The position numbers and the translations under genes are program-made. Positions 45,027 to 60,000 of a stretch of DNA of 64,000 nucleotides are shown here, in pieces (the first letter of the stretch is position 1; each line of letters starts with the position of its first letter). Origin of the DNA: Certhia americana (taxonomy: Eukaryota; Chordata; Aves; Passeriformes; Certhiidae); contig CM031870.1 of NCBI GenBank assembly GCA_018697195.1, forward strand, positions 6,004,819-6,068,818, in the 5' to 3' direction. The notes under the pieces are model-generated. The model was not told the origin of the DNA. It made no database searches and worked only from the letters and a program-made list of their open reading frames with translations.

Positions 45027-48000
45027 GTATGACAGGTACAGTACCTCTCACACAGCCACTGCTTGGATTGACAGCACATCCTCCAGCAGCTGTCTCAGTG
45101 TGTTTTTTTCACAGGAGGTTTGATCAGTTTTATTTGTTTTCTTTTTTTACCAGAAATTTCTGAAGAGTGCATATATGGGCCAAATACCAGGTTATTCTTG
45201 TAGTATTTAAATTCCCAAAGGAGTTACACTTCTTTGCTCCTAGCAAAAGCAATTCCAGTGTGAACTCCAGCCTGTTCTGTGTGAGCCGTTTCAGACTGGA
45301 GCATTCGTCCTTTTCTCTGAGTTTCCATTTCTCCTTTCCTTAGTAACAAATACACAATCCCCTTAAGAAAATGTCCCATGTAACTTCCAGACAACAAAGA
45401 TACATTGTCAGAAATGTACTATTCTTAAAAAATGCTACTTCTTAGTGTTACAAAGACTTCTCTAATTCAGGCATAACTTTCCATTAAAGTACAATGTTTC
45501 CAACTTTTTTGCAAAGAAGTGTTAAGGTGATCCTTTCCATCTGATGCACTTCAAAATAATGTCTTTAAAATAGTATTTTAAAGGAAATTTATCAAATTTG
45601 TTATTAAGTTAACCAAAAGTTATTTGGGAGAGAAAATAGATGGATTTTCTTGAGCACATTTCTCTGATTTTTAATGGGCAGTGGAAGGAATATAAATTGG
45701 GAAGAGACATTAACTTATCTGCATGGGCAAAAGTACAAGTTAATTTTATACATTATTTAATATTGATACAGCTTTTCAGCCATTTAAGAATGTTCCTTTT
45801 ATTGTGTAAACATGTTCTTTAAAAATGAAAAATTTAAAATGTTATTTGTTACTTTAAAAATTTAATTTTGTTTGTTCTAGGTAATGAAAAATGAAAAACA
45901 AAATACTAGAGAGCACAAAAAGAAATACTCTACAAGAGCTAACAACGACAAAATTAAACTGAAGTAGTTTGCAGATAATGTGCAAGGCAATTTAGCCAGA
46001 TTTCTAGCAACAACAAATAATATTTTGTGCAAGAATTATAGATGGATTTTGAACCATTTATTTTCCACATGCCCTGAAACGTAAGACAGTATTACAGGGC
46101 AGATTTTGCCAGTATTTCTATAGTATGTAGGACTGTGGGGAGAAAAATGACAGTATTGGTGAAAATCCTTGTGTTATCGGTTCTGTAACTGATTCAAGGC
46201 AGATTAGGGAAAAAATATAACATAAGATCCAGGGGAGATTTGCTGATACAGTTCCCTTGACACCGTTCCTGGCAGAGGCAGTGCTGTTTTTCTAGTGCAG
46301 ACAAGATATGAATAATCTTTCTCTGGGAGTAGATTAGAGATACCAAGGCCATCCATACAGCATTACCCTAATGCTGCAGTGTCATGGTGCTGTACACCAC
46401 AAAAGAAAAAAGCTCTGTGCCTGTGTGGTAAAATATAACATCAGATGGTCCTATTTATGTAGCTGAAAATGACTTGGTTGGGACCAGCTCTGCAGTCAGT
46501 CCTTCTCTGATATTTAGAAAAGCTGACTCAAAGGCTGTGTCAGGGAGGGGCTCATGGAGTGAAAACTTTCTCATTCACCCCAGGAATTTATTCCTCTTCT
46601 GCTGCAGAAAATAAGAAACGTGTCATGACTCCCTGTAGCTGTCCAATGAGATAATGTGATCTCAAAAAATATACTTTATTTATTATTTCTGGCAGCGCTG
46701 GAATCCAGTTGGTGGCTTTTGTGAGAAATTACTGCCCAGTGACCGCTGGCAGTGGAGTGATGTGAGCGGGCTAAAACACCAGCAGCTTGATAGTTTCACA
46801 CTGCCTTCACCACACTGGGAGTGGGAGTCTGACTGGTATGTGGATGAAAATATTGGAGGGGAACCAACAGAGAAAGGGGTAGGTGAACAATACCAAAAAG
46901 AGATCTATTCTGGGAATCCTTACTCTGTAAAATGAAAGGAACTTCTATAAAAGTGTTTAAAAGTCTGTAAAAATAAAACTAGCCATAGATACTTCTTTCT
47001 GGGAAATAGCTCAACTCTAATACAACAGAAGGAAGGATCTTGTTTGAAGGTTTTTGAAATCTATAGGAGCTTCTATGGAAGCTTTTTTCTTTTGACCAGG
47101 CCACGAAATCCTGGCAACTGAATGCCATTGTTATTTAAGCTCTTTACTATGTTTTACTGTGTCTTGTTTGTTCTGTGGATATCACCCAGAGGAATTTGGG
47201 CATGATTCATAAATCATTCATGGAATTAGCTGATCTGTTAATCAGGGCTCTAGAGACACACAGAGTGATTTGTGCTGTGACTCTTGTGCAGAATTGCTCT
47301 GAGTTATGACTTCAAGCTTTCCCTTGATCCTGTTTTTCTTACAAGAAAACCTCTGTTTGCAGGGCTGGACTTACGCCATAGACTTCCCCAGCACGTACAC
47401 AAAGGATAAGAGATGGAATTCTTGTGTCAGACGCAGGAGATGGATCAGATACAGGAGATACAAATCACGGGATGTTTGGGCAAAGGTTCTGGATCTCTTT
47501 TAAATATTAAATAAACTGATTGTTTGAAATAATCAATTATAAGTACAGGGAGGTTAATTTTTTATGACTTCCCTGTAGGCTGGACTTGGATTCCTTCACT
47601 TTCAACTTGCTATTCTTGTAAGCATAAATGGAAGGCTGGGATTTTTCCTAGAAACCTGTGGTAATAAGGTGCCAAATCTCATGGTGATACAATTAAGAGA
47701 TGGATGCTCAGCTCCTTTGCAAATTTCAGATCAACTTTTTAACTTCCTTTGGTTGCGTGGCAAAGCACTCTTGTTCCAGGTGGCACCTTTATCTGTGTGA
47801 ACAACTGTTTCTTTAATAATTGTTCCATTCTAAGAACATAAAAAATTATAATTTGTGTTCTTTCAGCTTTCCAATTCTGTATGCACTTTTCTGTGAGTAA
47901 AAATTTCATTTAGTTAGGGTGCAAAACACAGACTTCATGCTGCCTTGGCAGTGTTTCCTCTCTCTGCATATGGAGGCCTTGAATGAGGGAGAATCTTCAT

Positions 48001-51000
48001 ACTCAGCACTTTAGGAAGTGATACATAACCAATCTGTAAGAAACAAGTTATGCCACCACCCAGGTCACCTGTTTGGAGTGTCTCCTCTCTTCAACCTTCT
48101 TTCCCTTTGCTCCAGATTGTGTCCCATGATGAACCAGATCAGCTGCCAGACCCTTTCAATGACATCTCCATCGGAGGATGGGAGATCACGGATGAGCCTC
48201 TCGGCCGCCTGTCAGTGTGGGCAGTTTCTTTGCAAGGAAGGGTATGTGTGTGCTCCCTAAGTCTTCTAATAAAAATTACTAGTGAAAAGGAGTTAAGTAT
48301 TTGTAAAGCAAGGCAGGGTTGTTATTGTCTTATATGGGTAAGGAAATGCACTGCTTGTGCATCTGGCAGAGGATGAAAAGCTGCTTTGGGACTACATTAT
48401 GTAACAACTTGTGTTGTAAATGGAAAGGCTTAGTACTTCTAAGGTTGTTGTTTTATGGAAGCCTTTAACCTCTATGAACTGGTGAATCTTAAAAACTTGA
48501 CCTGAGTATATCCTATGTCTTGAAAAATTCCCAGAATGCTGACTGTGGTGCTGGGAACCAGGAGAAGGAGCCATAAAACCTGACAAAGGTTCTGGTGAAG
48601 CACTGTGCTGTGCCTTTGCAGTGGAGAGACAGGGATGATTCAAGAGTTTACAAAATGGTTTTCTAAGACTTACTGATTGGAAAGTGGTCACCTCCTGACC
48701 TGGCAATGTGGCATCCAGCTCTGAAATGTTTTCATTTTATTTTCTATTGAAAACTATACATGCTTCTTTGTTGATGTTGCTGTTGGTCTTAGGCCTCCTG
48801 TGGGGTGTCCTCTTTTGCTCAGTCCTGTGAAGATTTGATTCTTGCTTTTCTTCTTTCATCCTTACAGCATGTATCTAATGTTCCTTTTGTGTCTAGACAG
48901 TTTCTAACTTGTGGTCTCACTGGGCAGAATGTAATACTTTTAACAGATAGCCTGAGCTTTCCAGTCCCATTTGGTACTGCCTGGAGAGGCAAGCAATCTT
49001 GGCTAAATTGTTTAAAATAAAACTCCCTATTCCTCATACTTTCTACTAATACATGACAAGCATTCCAGTCTACAGGCTTACTTAACTGCCATTGTAAAAT
49101 GCTTTTAATTCCCAAGTGAAAGTCCCTGGGGAAATAAAGTATTCCTAAAAATGAAGATTTAGCATTCAGCAGTCATTCTGTAGAGCACTCGTATGACTGC
49201 CACAGGATGCTTTCTATGTTTGACCTTCCTATTTTGACTGTGATCTGCAGAAAATTACACAGTCCAAGACTAGCAAATGGCTGGATATCACCAAAAGCTG
49301 CACAGAGAATGGAATTTTTCCCCTTTATTGTGGCAAGCTCTGTTTAGTGAAAGTGGGATCAGGCTGTCAGCTAACAGTAACATTTTTTTGTTACGTATTT
49401 GTTCACTCTTGGTTTATATAACATGGCCTGGAATACACTGAAGTGGTTTAAATGTTGAAATATACACAGAACTTGTAGCAATAGGTTACTGTACCCAATC
49501 CAGATGCAGTTTCAAGATAAAAGCTGCTCTGTAGAACAGCCTCCTCCCTTAGTACATAAGGAAATAGCTTCAACTCCATAATCAACATTAAAAAAAGGTA
49601 CCTTTAAAGGTCAGAGTGCCATACACTACATAAAACAATCCGGTTGTTAAAGGAGAGCTGTTCTTTCCAGTTTGTCTTTACTCTTGTTTCAATGGTTTCA
49701 TTGTTGTAGTGGGGTTTGTTTTTTGGTTTTTTTTTTTTTTTTTGAAACTTGTCTAGGTATGGTACAGAGAAAATGTCTGCCATCATAATCCAGAAGGTTC
49801 CACATGGTCCTTAGTCACCACTCCTGGTGAAGTTGTGCAGATCAGCTGTGGACCCTATGACCTCCTTTGGGCAACTCTCTGGGAAGGGCAAGCTATTGTG
49901 AGAGAAGGAATTGATAGGAATAACCCTCAAGGTAAAGTTTGTTAAATCTGGATGGAAACCCCTTTGATTTGTACAGTGTTGAATAAGAAACTAACCTGCA
50001 CTGCCTTCTGGGTTCTGTCTTTTGCAGGAATTTCCTGGAGTATTGTGGAGTCTCCAAGCTCTGAAAATGGGATTATGCACGTCTCTGTGGGTGTTGATGT
50101 GGTGTGGTGTGTTACGAAGGATAGAAAAGTAAGAGGGCTCACGTTCTGCTTTTGCTTTTTTCTTCCCTTTCCCTTTCTGCTGCTGTCAAACAGGAGTGTA
50201 ACTTGCACAGGAAGCATTGGTGATTTGAACTCTCCATCCCCGTGGTTTGGGGAATTCTAGTTCCCCTTGCTGTTGTGGGAATGCTCTGTGGTTTGTGATA
50301 ATTGAGTTGAATTTAAGGAAGAATTTTTGCTTTTCTTTTGGAAGGAGTTTTCTAAACCTAAGTCAGACAGATTTGGCAGTGGGTGGGGATGTTGGTGGGG
50401 ATTGCATGAAGAGCCTCTTCTAAGGGATATTAAGCATCAAAATTGAAATGATTCCTGTTTCCACAAGGGCTGAATTTTACATCAAAAGCAGCAGAGGGAG
50501 TATTCTCATCCACACTTTCCTGCATGATGCTATTTTTTTTATCTTTCTACTGCAACTGTTTGCTCTTCATCAGCCTTCTAATGTGGGGGAGTTGGTATTT
50601 AATTAGGTGAGATATCTCTTATGTGGATGTGTGGTTACTTTCTTACTGGAGTTTTAACTTAGAATGATGGAATGTCTTAAGTTGGAAGGGACCCATAAAG
50701 ATCATGGAGTCCCACTCCCTGCTCCTTCACACTGAATTCAAAGCCAGGCCTGAACTCTGTGCTTGTGCAGCAGTTCTGTTGAGTTTCTCTGCTGTAGTGA
50801 GTCACCACTTGTCAGCTGAGCCATGGTAACAGGCTGTGCCCAGCCTGCTCCATCTGCCAGATAAATCCACTGTAATAAATGGAGATAAGCTGGTGCATTT
50901 TCCTTCAGATCTGCCACAGGGCAGTCAAAAGTCCTGATGTTATGGGATTCAACCAACAGCTTCTAAGGGAGCTGCTTGCTACTATGGTTATGTGGATATA

Positions 51001-54000
51001 TGCTACATAGAGAGGGAACTTCCTCCAGATGCCAAGCCTGCAGACACTTTCAGATTAGTAGTCAGATCTAAGGGGAGACAATTTAAAGAGCTGTGTTGCT
51101 TGCTAAAGGCATCCCCTGACAGTTCCTTCTGGCAGCCCTGCTTCTAGAGTTTGAACATAAGAACACAATTTAGAAACCCATTCTGAGTGATCAAAAATAG
51201 CAGTTTTACTACCAATTGCAGTTGATAGTAATAGAAAGTATTTTTCCAACAGCTAAAAACTAACTCTCTCACAGAAAGTCCTACAAAAATGTCTCCTTTT
51301 TTGTGCTTTTCTGGTTTTGCAGGTGGACACCCAATGTGAGTACTATTGGGAAAATTATTTTATATTTATTTGATAAAGAATCAAGGAAGTAATTAACTTC
51401 TTAAGACAATGTGGCAAGTCAATATTAGAGATTAAGACTAATCCACAAAAGAAACTAAATTCCTGTTAGAGCAGAGGGAGAAAAATTTAAACTTTCTGTT
51501 GTTGTTGTTGTTGTAGGTGTGGTTTAGAAGAGGAGTGAACTCACATAATCCTTGTGGGACAAGTTGGATTGAAATGGTTGGAGAAATGATGATGGTAACT
51601 GTAGGCTTAAACAACCAGGTAAGAGAGCTGGGGAGCAGCTGAGAGGGTATTTACATCCCCCTCCAAAGGGGAATGTTACCTCTAAGGGGTACATTCCTTC
51701 TAGTGCAGGAGCTGCTCACAAGTGGTGAGGACTCAGCAGTGCCAGTAGGGCTGGCTGGACAAAAGGACCCTGGGTTTAAACTGCTGGGAAAGAAAGTGGC
51801 TGAATTCTGCAATTCTGCACCTGAAGGTGACAGCCAGCACGTGTCTTGTATGGCACAGGGAGGTGCAAACTGGTTTTGGTACAGAATTTTGTTCTGCATC
51901 GACATTGTCAGCATTAAGGAAGAACACAAAAGGAAAATGCTGTGTCCAGCACTTTTCTGTGCTCAATTCTGCACCACTGCACCTTTTTTGTATCTGATAC
52001 CTACTGCATTCCAAGCCACTTCCTTCACCAAGGCCTTTCCCTCCCTAGGTCTGGGGAATTGGCTGCGATGACAGAGCGATTTATTTTCGTCAAGGTGTCA
52101 CACCAAGTGAGCTCAGTGGGAAGACATGGAAAGCAATTGTGTCTGGCAGAGAGAGTGACAGATCTCAGACTGGGAGCTCAACAAGTCTGCTCAGGTACTT
52201 CATGAAACACCTGCTCAAGACTTTGCAACGGTTTCAATGCTAGGAGATATTTCTTTACATTCAAGGGGTACAGACAAGGAGTGGGGAAGACATCTCTAAT
52301 CATTCTGTATGCTAAAAGGCATTTGCATTTTTGCCATTAAAATTAACAATTATCAGCAGTTGTACACTCAAGGAGAATCTGAAGCTCCAACACTGGAATT
52401 CACTGCATGCCTGCAGTAAAGCATGTTCTTCTGGGCTTTACTATCACTATCTGGAACTATCTAATAAGAGAAAATGTTGTTTATGAAATACCATGAAGGA
52501 GTGACTCCACTCCACACAGGAATTATTCTTCCTGAGTGTCACTCTACGTTTCTTTTCCTAGGGAGGTTAAATCAGTTACTCCCCCTGCCTGCTGGCCTCT
52601 GGGCTGTACCACAGATGTCAGTGGACCTCACTTGTTTGTGACAAGTGTGTGCTGGGAATTTCACTTTAGCAAAGACAAATCATAAAGAGCTTTAAAAAAT
52701 CTATTCATTATTTCATATTCAGAAAACAGGATATGTTTTCCTGAGAGTTGTAGGCAGCCAACACCTCCAATAGTTGAAAAGATCAATGAAATTCCTTCCT
52801 ATGTTTCAGATTTACTAGACCAGTTTGTCAGATTTGTGTTGGTCTCTCCTCTGATGCTAGAATTTGACATTTAAAAGAGAAGTCTGCTGTTTGTGTCCTA
52901 CAGTGAAGCACTAAGTCAGTTTCTGTGTGTCTGCGATCTAAGGCCTGTGCTGATTTACAATGCGTTGGATGATAATTAATTATCTATTTGTCCTTCAGTG
53001 CTGGCTGTTTCTTTACTGATGATATTCAGAACCAAACAAGTGCGGTCATTCAGGGTGATGCAGATCCTTCCTCTGATACAGAGCTCCCCGGCGTGCCCAC
53101 GAGCCCTGCCAGCACTGCCCTGCTGAGAGCTGCTGGGAATGGCCCAGCCAGCCAGGCTGAAACATCTGCACAGCTCACTGTGGATCCTCTGCACTCTGAG
53201 CAAGGAGAAGCCACTGCTGCTTCAGCTAGTAATGAGAAAGATAACCTTGAAATGAATAAATCTGGAAACCCAAATCCTTCTGCAGAACTGCAGTGGATAA
53301 ACATTGACTTGAAGGAGGCTCAGAAGCATCCAGTGCTCTCTGTCAGCAGCTTTGCAGACACATCCAGCCTCTCTTCCCTGGGCATATTCTCAGTGGGAGC
53401 TGAAGACCAGTACGGAGCTGATGAGCACCCCCTGTGGGCCTGGGTGTCTGGGGGAGGCTGTCTGGTAGATCTCCACAGCCCACTGAAGTGGTTCACTGCT
53501 CCATCAGGTACTGGCCAGTCACCACAGCACACCCCAGTTCCAGTAACAGCTCAATATACTCTTTAAGAAAAATGTTTGTTTGTTTTTTCTGAGCTATGCT
53601 ATGGTGCAAAACTTGTGCTAACCCACTTTCTCTTACTGCAGTTTGTTAATAGGTTCATGTCTGAGCATAGTGCTGCAGTATTTAGCTATAGAACACTCCG
53701 GGCTTGAGATAAATAAATGTAAAAGTGCTATTTTCTTTTGAGTTCCTGTAACATTTTTGTAAAGTAATCTATGCTGCATCTACATCTCATTTTTAATTGT
53801 ATTGAAACTGCAGCTTCGGGTAAAACACATAATATCACTGAGCAGTAACAGGAAGTAGTGAAAAGGGCTCTCTTGGGAGATGCAGATGCTGGCAATAACT
53901 GTCTCACTCTGCCATTCCTGCTGAAATGGATAAAATAAACCATGAACTCTGGCATCCCAGTATTTAACAGTCTAACTCATGATGCAGTATATTATCTAAT

Positions 54001-57000
54001 TGTCTTGCAGTTCAGTGACAAAGCTCTCCTTTTTACAAGGTTATGGCTTTAAAAGCTTCTATATAATCACCTAATGATCCTATTTCTATGCATCATTTAC
54101 AAAGTTTGGCTGTAATACATTGATTCCAAATTATAATCATTATAAAAATGGTGTTAGACTGGGTTGATCCAGTCTGATGTTGAATGAAACGTCATGTTTT
54201 ACTTTTCTAAGACCTGTACTCAGAGCTCACAGGAGTTTATTTGGTTTGGTTCTGTCCCAGGCTTGTCATCATCTGTGCAGTCTCTGTCCCTGTCCATCAC
54301 TCCTGCACAGACAGCAGCGTGGAGGAAGCAGATTTTTCAGCAGCTCAGTGAAAGGACAAAGCGGGAACTGGAGAATTTCAGGCACTATGAGCAGGCTATT
54401 GAACAGGTAAGCACTGAGGACATCTATCTCTTATCTTCTAAACACATCTGTGAATCAATAATACATTTCTGACATACTGATTTGAGCTTACTGATAGCTT
54501 TATATTCTTGCCCTTATTTCTGTCTATGACTTTCCTGGATTGTTAATGTCTGAGCTCCCTGTGGGAAATTAACAGCTTGTCAAACACTATTCAGTATGGA
54601 TAGTATGGAGCAGCAGTATTCATCTGAAAGCATTATCAGATAGTTTTACTTAGGAAGAAACAAAGCATTGGTCAGCATTATTTGGGTACTGTGAGACCTC
54701 AGATCCTCGGAGAAATGGTTGCAACAGCAGAACATTGTATGAATTATTCCACCACAAGATGAGGCACCTTAATTGAAACAGTGACTCAGGTAGGTGAGCT
54801 TCCTTCTCTGTGGCCATTAGGACTGATTTAACTTGCGCAAATAAACGATGCAAACGTCAATGGCAGCACATAAATAGCAGCAGTTTTGTTTGATGTTCCC
54901 TTTGTTATGATTCTTTGGCTCTTTTCAGATTCATTCATGTTTTTGGTTCCTTCATTGCTAATTGCCAAATGACATCTGGAATTATTTGATTAAAAACACT
55001 TGGAGTCCAGGGGTTTAATCAAGTTTAAAAAAATTATGTCATAATCCTTTAAACTCCAAAGAGAGGTTGTGTTATAACAAGAGCAAACTTGACTCAATTA
55101 TTACCTGTGTGCTACTGCATTCTTGCAGGGTAAAAATGTTACTAGTGTTGTACATGTGCTACTTCAGTGTCTCTTTATCCACTTTTATGAGTTTTCATAC
55201 TCTGGTACACTCTGTATGGGAATGTTTGATACAGGTGTATGAATATATGATGAGATGTGATACAGACTAACCTGCAGCAAACACAACTTGTGGTCACAAA
55301 AACAGCATTTGGGAGAAAGAAAAAGAGTTGTACAGTTTCTTTATTCCTGTAATTTGGTGTTTGCCTTGCAGTCAGTGTGGGTTAAAACTGGAGCCTTGCA
55401 GTGGTGGAGGAACTGGAAGCCTCATAAGTGGATGGACGTTCGAGTTGCACTGGAGCAGTTCACTGGGAGTGATGGGATGCGTGACAGCATCCTGTTCATC
55501 TACTACATGTACCATGAGGAGAAAAAGGTGTGTTCAGCTGCTTTTAGCAAAGGGAAGCCTCTGAAAGGGAAATAGTTTCTTTAAAGGAGGCAAACTATGG
55601 CATGCTGCTGTTCTGAGGTTTGGGAACCAATTCAAAGGTAACCCTAGGTACCAGCAAACCACAGTCTTTTCTGAGCTGTGTTAATGTTGTGTCAGAAATA
55701 CCCAATCACAAACCACTCACATTGCTTAAACCAGCAGTTCTGCACTTACTATGAATTCTTCTGGAAGTTAAAAATGTTCTTGATTGTGAAGAGCCTGGCT
55801 TGGCTGGACAGGGTCTTCCTAAGAAGGGTTAATGCCTGCAGGCAATAGGAATCAGAGGTAGGGCAAGGTTGGAAATTGAGTCCCATTCCCTCTGTGCCAA
55901 GAATTGATTATTTGCTCTCCTTGGCAGGAATGCCTCGTTTGTAGACCTGAAGTGCAAAAATGCTGGCTCTGTGGAAGGTTTACCTTAGTCACAGGTTTTT
56001 TTTCCTCTTGTCTTAGTACATCCACGTGTTCCTGAATGAAGTGACCATTATAGTTGAGGTGCTGAATGAAGCCAAGCACTCCTTTGCACTGTACACACCT
56101 GAGAGGACGAAGCAGCGATGGCCAATCCGCCTGGCAGCCACAACAGAGCAAGAAATGCATGACTGGGTAATTCTGGGCATCTCTCATTTCAAGCTGGCAA
56201 TATCTACAATAAAACATAGAAGCCAGTCTCTGAAATGTCAGCTTTACTTTTATCTCTTGAGGCCACTCATCTGTTTTTTAAGTTTAGGTATTTAAAGCAT
56301 CTGATCAAACTTTATTTAAAGGCACCTGAGGTTTGTTATCTTCTCTGAAGCCTGCTGCTTTCTGTTGCTGCAGTTATACACAGCAACACCAATACTGCTT
56401 TTCATTCTCTTCCTTTCTCTGGATATAGATTAGGGTAGGAATGAGTTAGGAGTTAAGTTAGCATGATCTTCTGCATTGGCAGAAGAACCATTCTGTGTTG
56501 TCACTGTTGCAGAGAGTCTTTAGTACAGGCAGACAAGCATAGATACACTGGAGCAGGGGCAAACCTGAGAGGTGCTTCATCCTGATCAGCTCCTGCAAAC
56601 CACAGTGGTTGTATAATAATTTCTGAACCACTGAATTCTAGTGCCTAGAAAAAGTTGCAAATTCACTTTGCTGATTTGCAAGAACATGCAGAGGTAAAAT
56701 TTTGTTTACAGTACTGAGCACCTCTATGGGAATTTCTGTTCTCGCTGTAAATGGAAGCTTTTTTTGCTTCTTGTTTTGTAGCTGTCTTTGCTGAACATGT
56801 CTTGCTGTGAAAGCAGACGGATTCAAGGCCCTCCTTCTCACCATGCCATTTGGTCAGTTACTTGTAAAGGAGACATCTTTGTTAGTGAGCCAAGTCCTGA
56901 GCTGGAGGCCGGACCCCAGCTGATGCCGTGTGATCAAATGTAAGAGGCTTCTGAAGCTGTTCTTTCTGCATGGGATGCCATCCAGCCAAGAATGTCAGTT

Positions 57001-60000
57001 CAGTGGCCTTGATGGGCTCTTGGAGTGTGTAGTACACTACAGATGTCTCTCACTGACAGGGTTAATGGCTGCCTTCCTACTCATGATTGTACGTGAAGAA
57101 ATTCACCAAATCATATTTTAGTTCTTAGATGCTGGAGATATCCTTGTGATTTCAAAAGCCTTTCTCACTGAGATCCCATTTTTTGTAATTGTGTCTTTAA
57201 TGTCATAGGAGACAGCCTAAACTGAAAGTAAATCTAATTGCTGTAATTGGAATATAATTTGAGCTTTCAGTTTTATCTGAGTCAAGAAATCTGAAATTCT
57301 CAGTCCTCCATAGACACTGCAGACCAGGAGCAGTTTCTCAACAGTTTTTATGACAACTATGGCAACATGGTCAAACCCCTCAAGAGGAACAATACCATCT
57401 GCTTTCTGGTAGCTGTTCAGAGGGAAATGCTTTCAGCTGGCAACTGCCTTCACTTACAGGTTGCACAATGGTTGGACAAGTGAGCAGAGAAGGTTTCTTG
57501 TCCCAAAGCTTATTGGGTTGTTGGTAGGGAAAGCACACATTCCTGAAGGATGTGGAGTTGAGCATAATGTCCTTTCCTGGCAGGTTCTGGCGTCAGGTGG
57601 GAGGCCACCTCTGGCTGATAGAGAGCAACAGCCGGGGCGTGGTGTGGGGCATTGGCTACGACCACACAGCCTGGGTTTACACTGGTGGATATGGAGGTGG
57701 CTTCATCCAAGGTACAGCTTGGGAGTGAGAAAAAGAATCATCAGGGGCTGTTGGAATTTAAAATGTAATGTCTTTGAGCTTTAGCTTTACTCTAATCCAC
57801 ATTATTTATTCCTCACAGGACTGGCCAGTAGTGCTGATAACATTTATACACAGTCAGATGTGAAATGTGTTTACATCTATGAGAACCAACGGTGGAACCC
57901 TGTCACTGGATACAGCAGCAGGTTATTTACTCAATTTATTGTATTTATTTATTTTAATACTACTACTGTCAAATGAAACAAGGCCTTTGTTCTGGCTTTT
58001 TGGAAGAGTTATTACACTTACTCTATCTTCAGTCTCCTCCAACACTTATAGTTAATGTATAATGGAAGGAGCAGTGTTTCTCAATTTTCTAGTTTGTAAT
58101 TATCCATTCAAAATGTCATTATGACACAACATTACAGATTTGTGCTTTGTGATTGTACACAGTGTGCCTACTTGCAGTATCTTTCACTGTTAAGGCCATA
58201 CAGAAAAGTTATTGGGATCTATATATTCATACACATATTTTGCTAAATATACTAGGTCCTTGAATAGTATATTTGAGCAGAAGTATTGAAAAATACATAT
58301 CCACATATATGGGATTCACTTTCCAGTTTTAAATGGTAGTGAAGAATATCACCCTACAGCAAAAAATTTACATCATCCTCAAGTTTGGTATAACTGGAAG
58401 CAATTGTACAGATTCTTTCCCACTGTGCTCATCATTCATGTGATATTTCTAAATACAGAGATTAATGATGGCAGTGTTTTGTGTGTGAAAGCAGGAAGTG
58501 CTACAAAAAGGCTTTTCTTCCCTCACCTTTTAAACTCCCTGTTGTAAATGACCTTGCATTCCTTGTGCCCTGTTCCATCACCACAGAGGTTTGCCCACAG
58601 ACAGATACATGTGGAGTGATGCCTCTGGCCTACAGGAATGTACGAAGACCAACACCAAGCCTCCTTCTCCACAGTGGTCTTGGGTAAGTTTTGTCTCACA
58701 AACTTTTTTATAAAGAAGAACTTTTTTAGCAAGCAGGATTCAACACTTGAGTTCAAGGGCCCAGATTTTCTTCTGGGATTTTTTGTAACATTTAACCTGT
58801 TTTCCCCATTCATAACTAGTGATAATATTCTATAGTCAAAGAAATACTAAGTACTGAGGGGGCTTTTTGTTTAACGTGACTTAGATCCTTTTTCTTCAGC
58901 TGAATTAAAAAGATTTGGGAACCTCTGTATGTATTTCAAGTATTAGAAGCTTTCTAGCAAGTCATTGCTCTCTGAAAGGTGAAGGTAAATAGAAGAAGAG
59001 GTGTTTTTGATGCATTAGGTGTTTCCTGTTATTCCCACAGGTCTCGGATTGGTACATTGACTTTAGCCCAGCGGGCGGCACGGACCGGGAGGGCTGGCAG
59101 TATGCAGCTGACTTCCCAGCGTAAGGAAACTCCTCTTCCACTAAATCCCAGATTCCAGTCCTCACTCCTTCTCATTTCTGGTTTGCACATCAATTGCCCT
59201 TTGACAGGGACACAACAGTGCCTCATTTCCCCCCTTTTTGTGGGCACGCTGATATTTGCAGGGAGGGAGGGCTGCAAGGTGAGCTTGGCAAAATGATCAC
59301 TTGAAGAATTTTTAAATCACCAGGGGTGTCTGGTGGGCAGATGGAGGCAGTGCTCTCAGGCTGGCACTGACACTGGAGATGCTCATGAACATTGTTTAAA
59401 TCTGTTTTGGTAGGTCCTACCATGGCCACAAGACAATGAAAGACTTTGTCCGACGGAGGCGCTGGGCAAGGTGAGGAACCTCAATATACCTGAGTTTTGA
59501 ACTTGAATGCTAATTGCTCACTAAGTCTACTTTACTTATGAGGTGAAGAGTCTTGTCACCCAATCAACAAAAGAAAAAGTAAAGAAATCTGAAATAAATA
59601 ACCCAGCAGAAGAACTGATGACCTTCAGCATTATATCTCTAACTGTTAGTTTCCATGGGTAGTTACCCGATTGGATTTTGTGGGATTCTGTAGATGAAAG
59701 TCAAAAGTTCTTCTCTATATCTAATTTTCCTTATGGTACATGATTAAGGAATAGTAGACACTGGGTATCATCAGTACATATTAGGTCACTTGTAACTGCT
59801 GGCAATATGCCTTTTATATTAATAGTTGCAACTTATGAATTCCACATACTCGTTGCTGGGCCACAGATAGTCCAACCCCATTTCAGTCAGAGGAAATGTC
59901 CAGGAACCCAGAAAACAGCAAACTGCCACTATATTCTATAAGCTGGTAAAGTCTGTGCATTTCCTGTTTTTCCAACTTTTCTATGCTTTCTTTACTAGAG

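Noticed and set aside
51323..51335. 13-bp microexon-like word between TTTTGCAG and GTGAGTAC in a TECPR1 intron
   Set aside because: Both splice sites look strong, but inclusion would shift the reading frame and the flanking exons already join in phase with the conserved protein.
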